Notes under the pieces: generated by a model | What the model was told of the DNA's origin: nothing | The model's database searches: none | The model's input: the letters and a program-made list of their open reading frames with translations, nothing else | In this document: positions 26,610-39,225 of the stretch, piece by piece | How positions within the stretch are numbered: position 1 is the stretch's first letter | Layout: each line of letters starts with the position of its first letter | Source: Xiphias gladius | Taxonomy: Eukaryota > Chordata > Actinopteri > Istiophoriformes > Xiphiidae | DNA: 64,000 nucleotides | NCBI RefSeq assembly: GCF_016859285.1 | Contig: NC_053415.1 | Coordinates: 18,126,501 to 18,190,500, forward strand | Direction: 5' to 3' | Made by a program: the position numbers and the translations under genes

Positions 26610-26849
26610 TTGCTCTGCCTGCTCAGAGGACGTTGGTCTCCCTGAACTTCGGGACGGCTGCAGATCTCCCGCCTGTGCGCGCCCCCCCGTCCCCGTCCCC
26701 GTATCCCTGAGGGATACGCGAACGCGCACTCGCAGATGAAACTTGAAGAGGCTGCAGAGGGGTCCGGGGTGAAGATCTAGTCTCATCCGAAACCAGCGGA
26801 CATCCTCAGACCTCAGGACGGATCCGAACTCCTGAGTCCGCGGCTGGAG
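26610..26849 (+). promoter_or_regulatory. CpG-rich promoter and 5' UTR region of jam2
   Basis: A locally GC- and CpG-rich stretch (ctgtgcgcgcccccccgtcc, gatacgcgaacgcgcactcg) in otherwise AT-rich DNA, directly before the jam2 start codon at 26850. This is typical of a vertebrate CpG-island promoter with dispersed initiation; no TATA box is evident. Confidence 0.5.
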
Positions 26850-28788
26850 ATGAACACCATGAAGTTGCTGGCGATGCCTCTTCTCATCGCGTTATTGCAG
26901 GGTGAGTTCGTTTTCTGGCTTTAAAAACTTTGCTAAGTAATTAGTAATAACGGGAAGAGAAGCTGTGATGGGCTTACTTACCATAATAGACCCACTGCGA
27001 AATGTATGTGTAGGCACATTTATGACATGTACAGGCACATGTGTTGAGAAGGAGCTTTTTACCTTCTGGTAAACTACATTTCCACAGTCTGTGATGGGTT
27101 TTTTTTTTACAGGCTACTCTATTGTCTCTATTTGAAACTGTTTGCATCAGTTTAGTCTCAAATTAATTTCAGAAAGTATTGGGAAGTTTCTAAAGGTGTG
27201 CACAAAAGAAACAAAGACCTAATGTCAGAGTTCTATAATTGAGTTTTTTAAAATAGAAGTTGATGAAAGTTTTTAATATTTTATTTGGACCCTCCTCTTA
27301 GAAAACAACGGCAAAACCCTCATCCCCAGTATTTCAGCAATATTGGTACCACTCGATTTATCATAAAGGGGCCACATGCAGAATTTGCATTGGGTGTACC
27401 ATGGCCTTCACATTTAACTGTAATATGTTATAATGAGTTGTATTATTTTTTTATTTGTAAAAATTAAAAGACTTTCCTGTGCTCTCCCTAAAAAAGTCAG
27501 ACATCCCTCCCTTCAGTCTTCCTCTCTAATATTTTCCATACAGTCCCTTAGAAATGCTGCATAATGATGGGATTTAGGAATAATTTACCAGTTAGCTAAA
27601 GCGTTTTTATGAAAGAGATGTTTTATTTAAATGATGCATGATTCAACTGGCTTGGTGCCACACGTTTTGCCGATCAGCGGCAAATTGTTTACTGTGTTCA
27701 TCTCTGATGTTTTCAACATGAAGTGACGTGAAAGGGTCTGTTTTACCGATGATTAGTTTGTGTGGTTGAGCTTCTGCATAACCCTGCGGGAGACGGCATC
27801 CGGAGCTGAGATTGTGCAGGGAGTGGTTGTGGCTGGGCCTCATGTTTACATTGAACGCGCTCTGATGCCGTATCAACCCGAGATCCGCAAACTGATGAGA
27901 CACGTCGCAGGGCCCAGCCCGGGAGCATGAGGTGCCACCGTTTCAGTTTGAAGATAGCCCCTGAGTGACCCCGCCGTTAATTTGACTGAGATGAAAATGA
28001 CCACTTGCTATCTGAAAAAATGCATTTGAAGTTGCTGTGGGAATTTTAGAGGGCAGAGGCTGCTCTCCAGACAACATGCTTTGTGTCAATAATTGCAGCT
28101 TTGACGTGCGTGTGTGTGTTTGTGTGTTTGTGTGTGTTTTGATCTTTCTTGAATTTACTCATAAGGCCTTCACTTAGAAGAAAAGATTGAAATCTTCATC
28201 TTCTGTTTGAACAAAGCTAGTTAAGAGATGTTTTTGGGATATTTGGGGCAAAATACATTTCTCATTAGTTTCCAGTGTATTGTCGACAATCTTAGACACA
28301 AAAATGTTGGAAATGCATTTCAAATTAATTGCATTTAAAACATCGGTGACAGTCATTATGGACAATATAATACTGTATGTCCATGAACGTTTTTTTTTTC
28401 TTCGCAATGTATTTTACAATATATTGCATGTATGTTCACATATGGTTTCTGTTTACATGGGTGGAGATCAGTTCATTGCAAGGAGTTTAGTGTTAAATCA
28501 GAATTAGGTTTAGGTTAGGCTGAAGGTCAAAGTAGAGCATACGGTGCAGAGGGCTTAGGGTTAAGGGTTCAGTCAGTGTCGATCCTCACAAGTGTGTGAT
28601 ACTGATGTCTGTGTGTGTGTGTGTGTGTGTATGTTGTGCCAGCTGAGAGGGGTCAGGTTACTGCCATAAAGAGCTGCTTTGTATAAATAAGAAAAGCATC
28701 CTTGCCATGCATGTGTGCGCCACACTCAGACACACACATGCACACACACCTACATACCTACACACACACAGACACACACACACACACA

Positions 28789-28886
<98 letters not shown>

Positions 28887-29607
28887 CGCACAGTGAAAGC
28901 CTTTCTCCTTGAGCTTTTTCCCTCCCTCTCCATTCTACCAAAGAAAAATGCGTTAGTTGTTTATCTCAAATGAAATCCCCTCAAGGGGATTCTCCAGCTA
29001 CAGTTTTAATTGTTTTCACTTGCCCCTGTCGTCTTGAATGATGATAAAACTGTGTAGTTGTGTCTTTCACAGGCAACAACAGCGTGAATGAATGTCAGTT
29101 GGAGTGGATTCATGGCAGATTTAAGCTTTCACGAGAGAAAAAGCAGCGTAACATCAGCAGAAACTCTAATCTGCAGCATTATCCACTTCTCTGCTGTTCA
29201 TGTGGTATGAAGGACGGCTACTTTATCGCACTATTAACCCTCGTTTGAGCTTCCAAGCTTTGTAGCTTATTAAGCTGTACTGCAGTTAGACTGTTTTCTG
29301 CTGTGGAAACCTTTACATCCACCTTTCATGTGAGTTGATGCTAATAGTTTGGGTGGTGTGTCCCTTTAAATGCATGTTCTTTTTGGGTTTTTTTTTCGCG
29401 GTGTGAGAGTATTGTGACTTTCTGAAGGTATCTGCCATGTGTTTGTGTGTGTGTATATGTGTGGGTGGGTGTGTGATTGTTGAAGGGACAGATCACTAAA
29501 GGTTATCAGGTCGGGATAAAGCAGCTTGTCAGAGAGTCATCCATCACCTACATTCCTACACACCACCGCTCCTGGCACCACCAGGATGTAGCTATACACA
29601 TCTGTAC

Positions 29608-29639
<32 letters not shown>

Positions 29640-32600
29640 TTGTGTGGGGTTGGGGGGGTGCTTTTATTGCCATCTTTGTGAGGACCAATTTCAGTTTTAA
29701 ACCATCATAGTGAGGACATTTCTGGATTGTGAGGACATTTTGGCTGCTCCTCACTATTTCAGAGGACTCTTTTAAGGTTAAGACTTGGTTTTAAGGTTCA
29801 GGTTATAATACAGTATAAATTAGGGGTTAGGGACTAGGGACTAGGGAACGCTTTACATCAGTTAGGGTCCTCACAAGTGAAGAAAGACAAATTTGCGTGT
29901 ATTTGCATTCACACCAAAAGTAGGCAGATATTCTGTTGTGGGAAATTAAAGTTTTTTTTTTTAAACTTTTTTCTATACGGTGAGGACGTGTGTGCATTTC
30001 AGCGTGAATCCATGACTGGAATGTGTAGGCTGTGACGCAACCTCAAGAGCGCGTCTATCCTGTTTACACGTCTGATTGTGCTACTGGTCTCTGATTGCAC
30101 TGGAGTCCAGAAAGTCCATGGAAACCCCTCAGTCTGAACTATAGATATATGTAGCATGTTAAACACAAAGAGATGTAACTCTTTTCCTCATCAAGAATGT
30201 GACTAGAAAAGGACTTTGAGATTTGTGCGCTTGGTGGCCTGAGTGTAAATTGGGTTTGTAACAGTTACTTGCTTCTCTTATCTCATCAGGTCCTGTCTGT
30301 CTGTCACTGACTGTAAGCAGCAGTAAACCCAGTGTGGAGGTCCATGAGCACACAGGTGAGACACAATATTTCACTTTTCTGAACATCATGTGTCTGTCTT
30401 TGAAATGCAACGCAACTTTAAAGAAAAAAACTTGCTAATGTCATTTGGTGTTCTTGAACAACGGTCTTATCTTTAATGTCTTATTGATTCATCTTGATTA
30501 AATATATTTTCCACTGTATTTTGCCATCTCATTCGAAATGATAGGAATCAAAAACTACTTCTGATTAAAAATATGTGGGTACATGTAAGACTATGTAAGA
30601 AAAGATGACATTCACATTATGCATAAGTGCATCTAAACAGTACTATCAGATGACACAGTTTTATTTATTATTTATATTCTGTGTGTTTCTCCAAAACAAA
30701 TACAGCAATCAGATTTTAAACACACTGACATAATTACGCCTTAAATTACACCTTTCTTTTTTGACGTAAATACGAGATGATTTCAAAATATCTTCTCGGA
30801 AAATCAACTAAGATAAGGGTTAAACAGCAAGTATCTAATTTCATCCTAATAATGTGGAGAAATAAATACAAGAAATGAGCAAAAACAGTCACTGTACAGT
30901 AGACCCTATCAACACATCCAGCATTACTTAATGCTGATCAGGTTTCATATATGCACACTTGTGACAAAAACAGCAAATTTAGCAAGTTAAAAAAAAAAAA
31001 AGAAAAAAAAAGAACATGTCATAATGTAATAGGACATTTTGCTGCTCTGTTTCCTTTCCTCTCAGACGCAGTGCTGGCCTGTGAGTTTAGGACACAGCAA
31101 GATCAGCACCCTCGAATCGAGTGGAAGAAGATAGGAAAGGTGGTGACGTTTGTGTACTTTGACCACAAATTTACCGGTGAGTGACATTTTTACTGCATCC
31201 ATTCCTTTGACGACCCTGAATTTAAAAAGCTGATATTTTGCCGCTGTTCTGGCCATCATCCTTTCATCCTCATTGCCTTTGATTCATTCTTTTTTTTTTT
31301 TTTTTACTCCTTGGTTAAGCTTTGTCCACTCTCTGTCATCTTTCCACTACCTTCCGCCTCAGGGTCTTACGCAGGACGGGCCAAGATAGAGGGAGCGACG
31401 CTGACGATACACTCTGTTACTCAGAGGGACTCGGGGGAGTACCGCTGTGAGGTGACTGCCGTCGAGGACCACATCAGCCTGGGAGAGGCCACTGTAACCC
31501 TCAATGTGCTTGGTATGTGTTTGAGTACGTGTAAATGTGCATATACAGTACTGTGCAAAAGACTGAGGCACTAAAAATAAAGTGAGGATGTTTTCAAAAA
31601 TAATGCTATGATTAATTTTTTATTTATCTGTTAACTTCATACAAAGTGCAATAAACAGAAAAGAAAACCTAAATCAAATCAGTATTTGCTGTGACCACCC
31701 TTTGCCTTTAAAACCACATCAGCTCCCCTCGGCAAAATTGTTCACTGTTTTCAAGGAACGTGGCAGGTGGGTTGTTCCAAGCATCTCGGAGAATTTGCCT
31801 CAGTTCTTCTGTGGATTGAGACTGTCTCTGTGTCTTCTGTCTCTTCATGTAATCCCAGATTGATTCCATGATGTTGAGATGAGGTCTCTGTGGGGGGGCA
31901 CACCATCTCTTGCAAGACTCCTTGTTCTTCTTGTCTCCCTAGATGGTTCTTTATGGCTCTGTCTGTGTGTTTGGGCTTGTTGTCCTGCTGCCAAATGAAA
32001 CGGAGACAGATTAGGCGCCTCCCTGATGGTTCTGCGTGATGGATAAGAAACTAAACATAAAAAAACTAAAACTAAGATGAAGTCTGTATGTGTTTTTGTC
32101 AGATATGTACAGAATATACTCTGTGTTCAAGTGGTTTCTTTCTTTCTTTCTTTTTTTTTTAGTATAGAAAAAAGTATATAGCATGAACCAATGCCACATA
32201 CCACGGCATTCATAGTGTAAGCTAATTTGCAATGCAGTCCTTAGATGGGTTTTTAAAATACATAAAACTCAACAAAAATATACGTTTATAAATACATATA
32301 TATACAATAATATATTGTGATATATATTATACAATAAAATATATATAGAGAACAAAACAAGATACAATCCGAACCAAAAAACTGAACAAAAAAATCCATA
32401 CGAAACAGCACAAGACACTATTTACAAACAACAGTGGAACACAATGACCATAAAACTCACTGCCAAGAACCATTAAAATGGTTTCCATTTGAGTTTGAAA
32501 CGAGCCCAGGCATGATCCAGTTTCTGTGGGTGAGGAGTTCCACATGTTGATCCTAACCTTTGTGATCACTGTCTCCTAATGTCTGACAACAAACAAACAT

Positions 32601-34154
32601 GTTACCATGTTGCCTTTTCAAAACTGGTAATTGGTTTTTTGTTTTTCTGCATTTCAGTGTCACACTTAGGAGGGAGGGAAGAAATATGAAGGGTGTGAAT
32701 GGTTCTGGCATTGACAGCTTGAATGTCTCAGTGGTCCAGTTTCCTCTCACAGTTCAAAGACTGTGCAGGTTAAGTCAAATGGAGGTTCTGAATTGTATGT
32801 GCTGGCCAGGCGATCTGTCTGGGCTCTACCCTGCCTCTTACCCAGCGTGTGCTGGGACAGGCCCCAGACCCCAGTGACCATGCACAGGACAAGTGGAAAT
32901 GATAATTGCATGGATGAGATTTGACCTTTTAAAACATTCTCGAGGAAAGATCTTGCAGACTTTGTATTTCTGAAGAGAGTCGGGGGGGTTTGCAGTCAGA
33001 AAATACAGCATCTCATGGTCATCAGAGGAACCTCATCTCAACCATTTCTATTTGACTGCTGGATAAACTGCTGATTAAACTTTAATTTCTTTCTAAATTA
33101 GGGAGATTTTTACACATTTTGTGGTAGCTATCACTTTAATCTGCCTATCTATCTACTACGGTTAAATAGTGTAGTAGTGATAGCTCCAGTTTTAGCTCTT
33201 CAGTCTTTGCAGAGAAGGAGTTAAATTCTTATTCTCATTGCACCTTAGGTATTGCTGAAGCAGATGAACGCATCAATTTAGCATAATTTATAATTGGTGC
33301 TTTGATACAATAAATGAATCATTAGACCACTCTACATCCACCAAACAACAAAATCCATCTACAAAATTAACATTTTAAGTGTTTTAACGGGGATTTGGTC
33401 TTTAAAAAAAGGACAAATGCAGTATTCTTGTATATTCACATGTACTCATGTGTTTCCTCTGTGCCCCCTTAGTGCCTCCTCATGTCCCGTCCTGCGAGGT
33501 GCCGAGCTCGGTGTTTGTCGGCTCAGACCTAGAGCTTCTCTGTAAAGACAAACTGAGCGTGCCTCCTGCCACCTACCGCTGGTACAAAGACAACAGGGCT
33601 CTGACGGCCACGGCAGACACGCCATACAGCATTGACACAAACAAGGGCACGCTGGTGAGTACCTAAACACTCGTGTACAATCGGTGGACACACAATGACA
33701 CACACATTTGAATGCAGACAAATGTATACGAACACATACAATATGTACAGACACAGGGCTGTTGCTGCCTTCACTTCCCCTCTCAACCTTTCTTTCGTCT
33801 GTCTGGAGCAGAAGTTTAAGAGCGTGTCCAAAACAGACACGGGGATGTACCGCTGTGAGTCCTCCAACAGTGTAGGGGCGCCCAAGAGTTGTGTGGCCCA
33901 ACAACTGAAAGTTACTGAATGTAAGTGGGATTGGTGAATCTACTTGTTGGTGTTTACATGTCATGCTCCACTCACCAGGGACTGATGAAATATTCTCTTT
34001 CCCCTCCTTCTAGATCCTTTGAATATGACAGTTTTGATAACAGGTGCTGCAGGTGTTCTGCTGCTCATCCTCCTCTTCTGCATCTGTGTGTGTGTCTGCC
34101 GACGCCGAGGCTGCTGCAAGAGTGAGTAGTGCACTGCTGATGAATGTGTGTTTG

Positions 34155-34224
<70 letters not shown>

Positions 34225-35548
34225 TATTAGAAAGAGAAAGGAACCAGTTTGTGCCCAGTTTGGTTTGTTTCATGTAATCACTACTTTCATATTCAATATG
34301 TTTACTTTAATAAATAAATTTGAGTCAGAGCAAAGAACAAAATGAATAAAATGAATCGAACAGAGGTCAAACTTGACAGATCATTTAATCAGACTCATCC
34401 TCTCATTTATCCTACTACAAAAAATTTTTTCCTTCGGCATTCAGTGAATTACACTCTTTTTTGACTTGTTTCTCAATGTGTGTCTCTGTTCTTTCACCAA
34501 ATATGGCAACCACATGAGTGAACATTTTTAGAGCTGTCTTTGAGGATTAGAAACATGTATTTACTCTTGCAAAAAGCATTTTTCAGCTATAAATTAAAAA
34601 AAAAAAAAAAAAGCAGTGGCTAATGTCTTTGACTCTATTTTAATCATCCATGCAAACATCTAAAATGAAAAACTAGAATTAGGTGAGAGGCACATAGAAA
34701 GGCTGGAGAGAGTGTTTGTATTGAGAAGTGTAAAAGTACTCATTATTTAGAAGAATTACCCCTTTTAAGTTTTGTATGCTGTATTAATTATTAATGAATT
34801 AATTATTGTTACAGATGCATACTGTGTAAGCAGCATTTTCATGCTGTAGTTGTTGGTGGTAGAGCTAATTTTTACAATTTAGTCTGATGAATGCATCATA
34901 TTTTGTAAGATGATCATGTGTTTCGTATGGAAAGCATCCACTGAAAAAAAGCAACAAGTACAATGTTTCCTTCTGAAATGTGGCGGACTAGAAGTTGAAA
35001 GAAGTACGAAATGGAGATACTCAACGAAAGTACAAGTACCTGATACTATGGGGGCGAGCTGAGTAAATGTGGTAGTTGCTGCCTACACGTAATGAGGAAA
35101 ATGTCCTACGTCAGGTATGAGCGATCACAGAAAATATTTATTCTGGTCTTTCCACTGACCGTTCCCCTTTGTTGTGTCTTTGAACAGAGGAAAAGAAAAC
35201 GAAAAGGTGAGCGTCTCACTTTTCACTCTGACTCTTGTTTCTCCCGTGGCTATGCGTTATTGACTGGTAATGAGCTCGGACTGAACTTTGTCTTTCAGCA
35301 CCAAGTACTACAACCCTCCTCCTCCTCCTCCTCCTCCTCCTCCCGCTCGCAATGTGAGTGATCAAAGGGACTGTTATCGTGTCAGGGCTTGTTTTGCTTG
35401 CTGCCATGAATTTGGGTTGCCATTAAATGCTGTTGATAAGTAGCTGATAACACTGGTCCCTAGCAAATTGAAGGAAATGGTTCATTGTATGTGTCTCTGC
35501 TCTCTACAGCTCAAGCACTACAAACAAACTAAGTCCTTCATGATCTGA
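26850..35548 (+). CDS. jam2: Junctional adhesion molecule B, JAM2 (complete, ten coding exons, 296 aa)
   Basis: Exons 26850-26901, 30290-30355, 31066-31176, 31363-31512, 33473-33654, 33812-33920, 34014-34121, 35188-35206, 35299-35353 and 35510-35548 have GT-AG borders and total 296 codons plus stop. Order: signal peptide (MNTMKLLAMPLLIALLQ), V-type Ig domain with Cys45 and Cys105, second Ig domain with Cys150 and Cys202, membrane helix from about 230 to 252 with a CICVCVC cluster, and a short basic tail. RIE at 56-58 matches the JAM dimerisation motif R(V/I/L)E. VPSCEVPSS and the end TKSFMI match JAM2 (human ends KHTKSFII), and FMI is a class II PDZ ligand. Known role: homophilic adhesion and adhesion to JAM3 at cell junctions, with PDZ proteins bound at the tail; in fish, Jam2 also takes part in myoblast fusion. 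Oddity: ten consecutive prolines at 272-281. Paralogue a or b is not resolved. Confidence 0.95.
28500..28632 (+). repeat. Copy of a GTGAGGAC/TTAGGG-type dispersed repeat, jam2 intron 1
   Basis: It contains ttaggtttaggttaggct, gggcttagggttaagggttc and gatcctcacaagtgtgtg, then runs into a (GT)n tract. The same order (ttagggttaggg-like words, then tcctcacaagtg) recurs at 29660-29885. Confidence 0.5.
28791..28883. repeat. (CA)n microsatellite, about 46 units, jam2 intron 1
   Basis: An uninterrupted CA run, preceded by imperfect CA sequence from about 28730. The longest dinucleotide tract in the window. Confidence 0.98.
29660..29885 (+). repeat. Second copy of the GTGAGGAC/TTAGGG-type dispersed repeat
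   Basis: The tract has repeated tgtgaggacattt and gtgaggaccaattt words, tcctcactatttcag, aaggttaagacttggtttta, ggggttagggactaggg and gggtcctcacaagtg. It also adjoins a (GT)n tract (29608-29632). The ends gaggacc and ggtcctc give it a loosely inverted character. Confidence 0.5.
31543..32040 (-). mobile_element. Tc1-like DNA transposon remnant in jam2 intron 4
   Basis: The plus-strand left edge tacagtactgtgcaaaagac (31544) is the terminal repeat type I recall for fish Tc1-like elements. Reading the minus strand from about 32000 gives FIWQQDNKPKHTDRAIKNHL, matching the conserved QQDNDPKH region around the second catalytic Asp of Tc1 transposases. A frame change then leads to NIMESIWDYMKRQKTQ and ELRQILRDAWNN, and the end reads KAKGGHSKY in another frame. 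Only the C-terminal part of the transposase and one end are present, and the reading frame is broken, so it is inactive. A second copy of the end lies at 39492. Confidence 0.85.
32770..32890 (+). repeat. Possible decayed 'gctgggacaggcccc...' dispersed repeat
   Basis: The text cgtgtgctgggacaggcccc then cagtgaccatgcacaggaca resembles the fish dispersed repeat whose intact form reads gctgggataggctccagc and gaccctgaacaggataag. Only one eroded copy lies in this window. It is in jam2 intron 4. Confidence 0.3.
34171..34221. repeat. (GT)n microsatellite in jam2 intron 7
   Basis: An uninterrupted GT run about 50 bases after the donor of exon 7, preceded by an interrupted GT tract from about 34145. 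Confidence 0.95.
34720..35055. repeat. hAT-like element, copy 2 (eroded), jam2 intron 7
   Basis: It shares interior words with the complete copy at 25864, including gtaaaagtactcattat near the start, gtggcggactagaagt and gaaagtacaagtacctgat near the end. Terminal inverted repeats are not preserved. Confidence 0.5.
35313..35343 (+). repeat. CCT trinucleotide microsatellite within jam2 exon 9
   Basis: Nine CCT codons followed by CCC encode ten consecutive prolines in the JAM2 cytoplasmic tail. Purity at the DNA level indicates a simple-repeat origin and probable length variation. Confidence 0.95.
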
Positions 35549-36380
35549 GGGTGGAACGCTCTCTCAGTCCAACTTCAAAACCATCCGAAATCTCAAGTGT
35601 ACACTTACTGTTCAGCACACTGGAAACTTACTCAGCTGTCGCCTTGCTATTGGATTGCTGCTCTGGACGGACACACAGACAGACATATCCTCAAATACCA
35701 AGAGAAACCAGAGTTAAAATGGCTCTCCGCAAAAAACTTGCTGCTTCCTAAACACTGGCATTTGTGTGGTGCCAGTTTGGAAGAGGGTTCACATGTCCAA
35801 TCTAATACACACTTTGGGTACTGTATATTCAAGATTCAACTCAACTTTTTCAAATGTTGTTTAATATGTTTCACTATCTTCTTCTTTTTTTTTTTTTTTA
35901 GCATTTTCAAACATTTTTAAAATCTTGTTTTTAAATCTTTTTATTACGACTTAGACTTTAGGGGCCAAGTTTAGCACGGCAGTTTAAGTCTCGGCTCTCT
36001 TATGCCGCATGTAGGCAAATAAATAACTATCCACACAGATAATAGCAAATGTTGTATATAGATTGTGTCACAAATGGCTGTATCCTTCTTATTGCCTTCA
36101 GTTAATATTTACGCATAGCGATGTTTTATATGACATAATTTTTTCTCTGTCATTTTTATATATTTTTATTAACCTGTTTGTGTTTTGATCTCATGTTATA
36201 GTTGTTCTCTGTTTAATCTTTGTTTGTATGAGACAAAGATTAAAATGATGTGAATTGAGTGACAAATGAACAGGTGTCTGGACACACTGAACAGTGCTTT
36301 GGAGGATTTTATAATCTTTGACACTCAAATATTTTGTGAGTCTATTTCTTTATCAATAAAGAAAAGATGAAAAAAAAAAA
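35549..36380 (+). other. jam2 3' UTR with polyadenylation signal
   Basis: The sequence after the jam2 stop contains no gene. AATAAA at 36355-36360 is followed by an A-rich stretch, giving a 3' UTR of about 820 bases if used. An earlier AATAAA lies near 36018. Confidence 0.6.
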
Positions 36381-36509
36381 CCCAGTACATTGGAATTAAA
36401 GCTGCATCATTTGTTGGTTTTATTGGCGCACAGAGGGAATAGGAGGTCTAATGGGCATCAAAATCAACAACCATCCCCAGGCTGAAGAATATATTTTCTG
36501 GATATACAG

Positions 36510-36862
36510 CAGTAGAGGAAGAAGTATTCAAATCTTTTACTCAAGGAAAAGTAGAAATTCCACTATTACAAGTAACAGAACTGCATACCAAATGTATGTC
36601 ATTACACCACTGCTTAGTTTAACAGTAAAGCACTGCATCATAGTTTATAAGCTCCTCATATTCATGTAAAGTCTTAATCTGAAAACCAATTTTTTAACTA
36701 AAGCTGTAAAATAAAAGTAGTGCAGTGAAAAATGTAATATTTCTCTCTGAAATGCTGCGAAGTGAAAGCATATAGTAGCATAAAACAAAAATACTAAAGT
36801 ATCTCAAAACTGTATTGAAGTACAGTGCTTGAGTAAATGTACATAGTCACAATCCACCACTG
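36510..36862. repeat. hAT-like element, copy 3, with near-matching target duplication
   Basis: It starts cagtagaggaagaagtattc and ends aatccaccactg. Flanking 8-mers are atatacag and atatacgt (6 of 8 identical). The interior matches copy 1 in word order (gaaaagtag, ctgcataccaa, gtagtgcagtgaaaa, gcttgagtaaatgta). Confidence 0.7.
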
Positions 36863-36949
36863 ATATACGTGTACAGTACGTGTGATTGCCTACTCAATAC
36901 TTTCCTTTATTAAATCCTGATAACAACATATTCTAGCCACACATTACAG

Positions 36950-37315
36950 TCTGAAAATCGGTACAGACACTCATGTCCCTCTCGGGACGAATAGTGATAA
37001 CGTCGGTGATACCTTAACTTCCAGCGCCACCATCATGTCAAAATTTCAATTTGTTCAAAATTGCTTATGTGACCACATAATTGCAAATGTCGGCCTCAGC
37101 TGTGATTGCTATTTAGGTTAGCACGCCATAACGCTGAACTCAGATAGTGACCATGGAAAACATTATTGCTAAACATTAGCACTTTAGCATTGTCATCGTG
37201 AGCCAAAGACATGGATAATACATACATATCTCTTATTAAAACCATGTTGCGAACATGTTGGCATTAGCTCAAAACCGCTGTGCCTGTAAGTACAGCCTCA
37301 CACAGCCGTCACTTA
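36950..37315 (+). repeat. Copy 2 of the agcatgttagcatgct dispersed family
   Basis: It carries gtacagacactcatgtccct, ccagcgccaccatcatgtca, aaatttcaatttgttc, gcacgccataacgctgaact, aacattagcactttagcatt and gtacagcctcacacagcc in the same order as copies at 11010 and 55034. Confidence 0.7.
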
Positions 37316-38982
37316 CTGAATTCTTATTACAAATTGGTTCGGTATTTGATTTAACTTATCTGAACGTATACAGGCCATTTTGCTATGTGCCAAACAATGG
37401 TGTTTAATATAGAGACTGCACTGTACAAACAAGGTAATAAGTGTGTGGCTTATTACTGCCCACTGGAAAACAAGTCACAGTGGAACAGCAATATCCTGCT
37501 TTTACTGTCCTCGCAGCTGTGGCGAAGGTGCCAGGGTTTATCGGTTACAGCTGCTGGAGAGGAGAGCTGTTAGTTGACGAGGCCATCACTGATCAGCTCT
37601 TATTTTCCTCTTTCCTTTTCTCTGGGTTTTCTGAGGAAGACCGGTTCGCCAGTAAAGACAACAAATAAGGAAACTTGAACTGTATTGTTCATATATTTAT
37701 TAATCTTTTCTGTTGTATTGATTGTTTTTACGAAGCAGCTTTTTCCGGATGTGCACACCACCGGATGCCCTTGACCAGAAAACGTTTTTCTTGTGACCAC
37801 TAGATGGCAACACAGCACTGACTGAATGTGTACAAACCAGCCGAGACTATAGGCCTACAGCCATGCTATGCCAGCCTTTATCCATTATTTGTCTATGGAC
37901 AGTAGCAGTATTGTTTTTCTCCCTTTGTCCTCCTCGTTCTCCTTATTGTTGTGCCCATAGATTAAAAGTCATGAAAAGCTCTAATTTCTATCATCTTCAA
38001 TTCCATGTGTTTTTAAAGAAGATGTGTTATCGATGCACGTGCTCATGATTTGACTACACATTTTGCCTATGTTTGAATCTGGCTTGTGCATAAGTTAATC
38101 GCTCCAAATCGTTACGGATATGTGTTCTTGCACATGGTCATAACCTTCTCTGACGAGAGGTGCATCCTATTGATCTGCTAATATGGCTCCTTGGTGGCTC
38201 AGACCTTTCTGATCTGATTCGCGCTAGCTGTAAGGAAAGGACGTCAGCTGAGCTCTAAAATTTGCAAATGTGGTCACGCAGTCTGTCGCTCGTGTAAAAA
38301 CTGTATCCTCAAAGGCAACTGCAATGGTTATAGCGAAGCAATGAGGCAGGTTGAATTTGTAGAATATCATAAATCATTCGCTCATTCGTTAATCAATATT
38401 TAGGTAGTTCTGTGTTTTCAAAATGAAAACAAACAAAAATAATTGAACAAAAAAAACTGTAGGACACTAATCGGGTCACTTCCATGCATTGTGCAGAAAT
38501 TGTTCCCTCCTTGAGCGATTAATGATGGTAGTTAGTCTTAGTTAGTGACCCTCAGTTGTACACATACCTTTTGTCCATTGTATAGGGTATAATAATTCTC
38601 ACTATTCACCTAGACAACACTACAAAATGGCAAACGCACCTGTGTCACCACCATGCGGAGTGACCCCTCCATAGACTGTAAAACACAATGATACTTTCGA
38701 ATTTTAATAGAGATCCTACCCGAAGAAAAGCCCGAACAGAACGCTGTTCAATAATAAAACAAAATCTAGTTTAAAAGAATTACAATGATAAAATGATACT
38801 CCAATCTGGTCAGTACTTCTGCTCTGTACTTTGATGAACCTGGTATAAGTGAAGTTATCATTTGCTGCGGTGGTTTTGTACTTTTGTATTGTGTTAGCGT
38901 GCATCATGTTTAAGTATGTGCTGAACACTACGTGTAGCTGCTGTAAACTGAAAATAAACTGAAAATATTGTGGGTATTTTAT
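37316..38982. other. Intergenic DNA, nothing recognised
   Basis: AT-rich sequence with only short, unrelated open frames on both strands. No splice-linked exon or recognisable protein motif was found. Confidence 0.4.
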
Positions 38983-39225
38983 CAGTGTCGAAAGAAGTAT
39001 TCAGAACCTTAACTTAAACTAGCAACACTACAGTGTAAAAATACACCTTTACAAATAAAAGTCCCACATTCAGAAATAAGTAAAACTGCAAAAGTCTTCT
39101 CAACAAAATGTACTGAACATATCAAAAGCAGTGAGGTATTACTACTGATGTGTTAAAACAAAAGCAGCATTTTAGAGTGGCTTGTTGAGGTGGAGCTAAT
39201 TTGGACTGCTTTATAAACAGATGAG
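38983..39225. repeat. hAT-like element, copy 4 (5' part only)
   Basis: It begins cagtgtcgaaagaagtattc and continues with ccttaacttaaactagcaac, matching the left half of copies 1 and 5. The right end is missing. Confidence 0.6.

Noticed and set aside
28702-28973. Frames of alternating His and Thr, and Cys and Val on the other strand
   Set aside because: These are translations of the (CA)n microsatellite, as are similar frames at 18758-19027 and 34010-34345.
33446-33964. 172-codon minus-strand frame
   Set aside because: Antisense to jam2 exons 5 and 6; the sense strand has the conserved Ig domain with correct splice sites.
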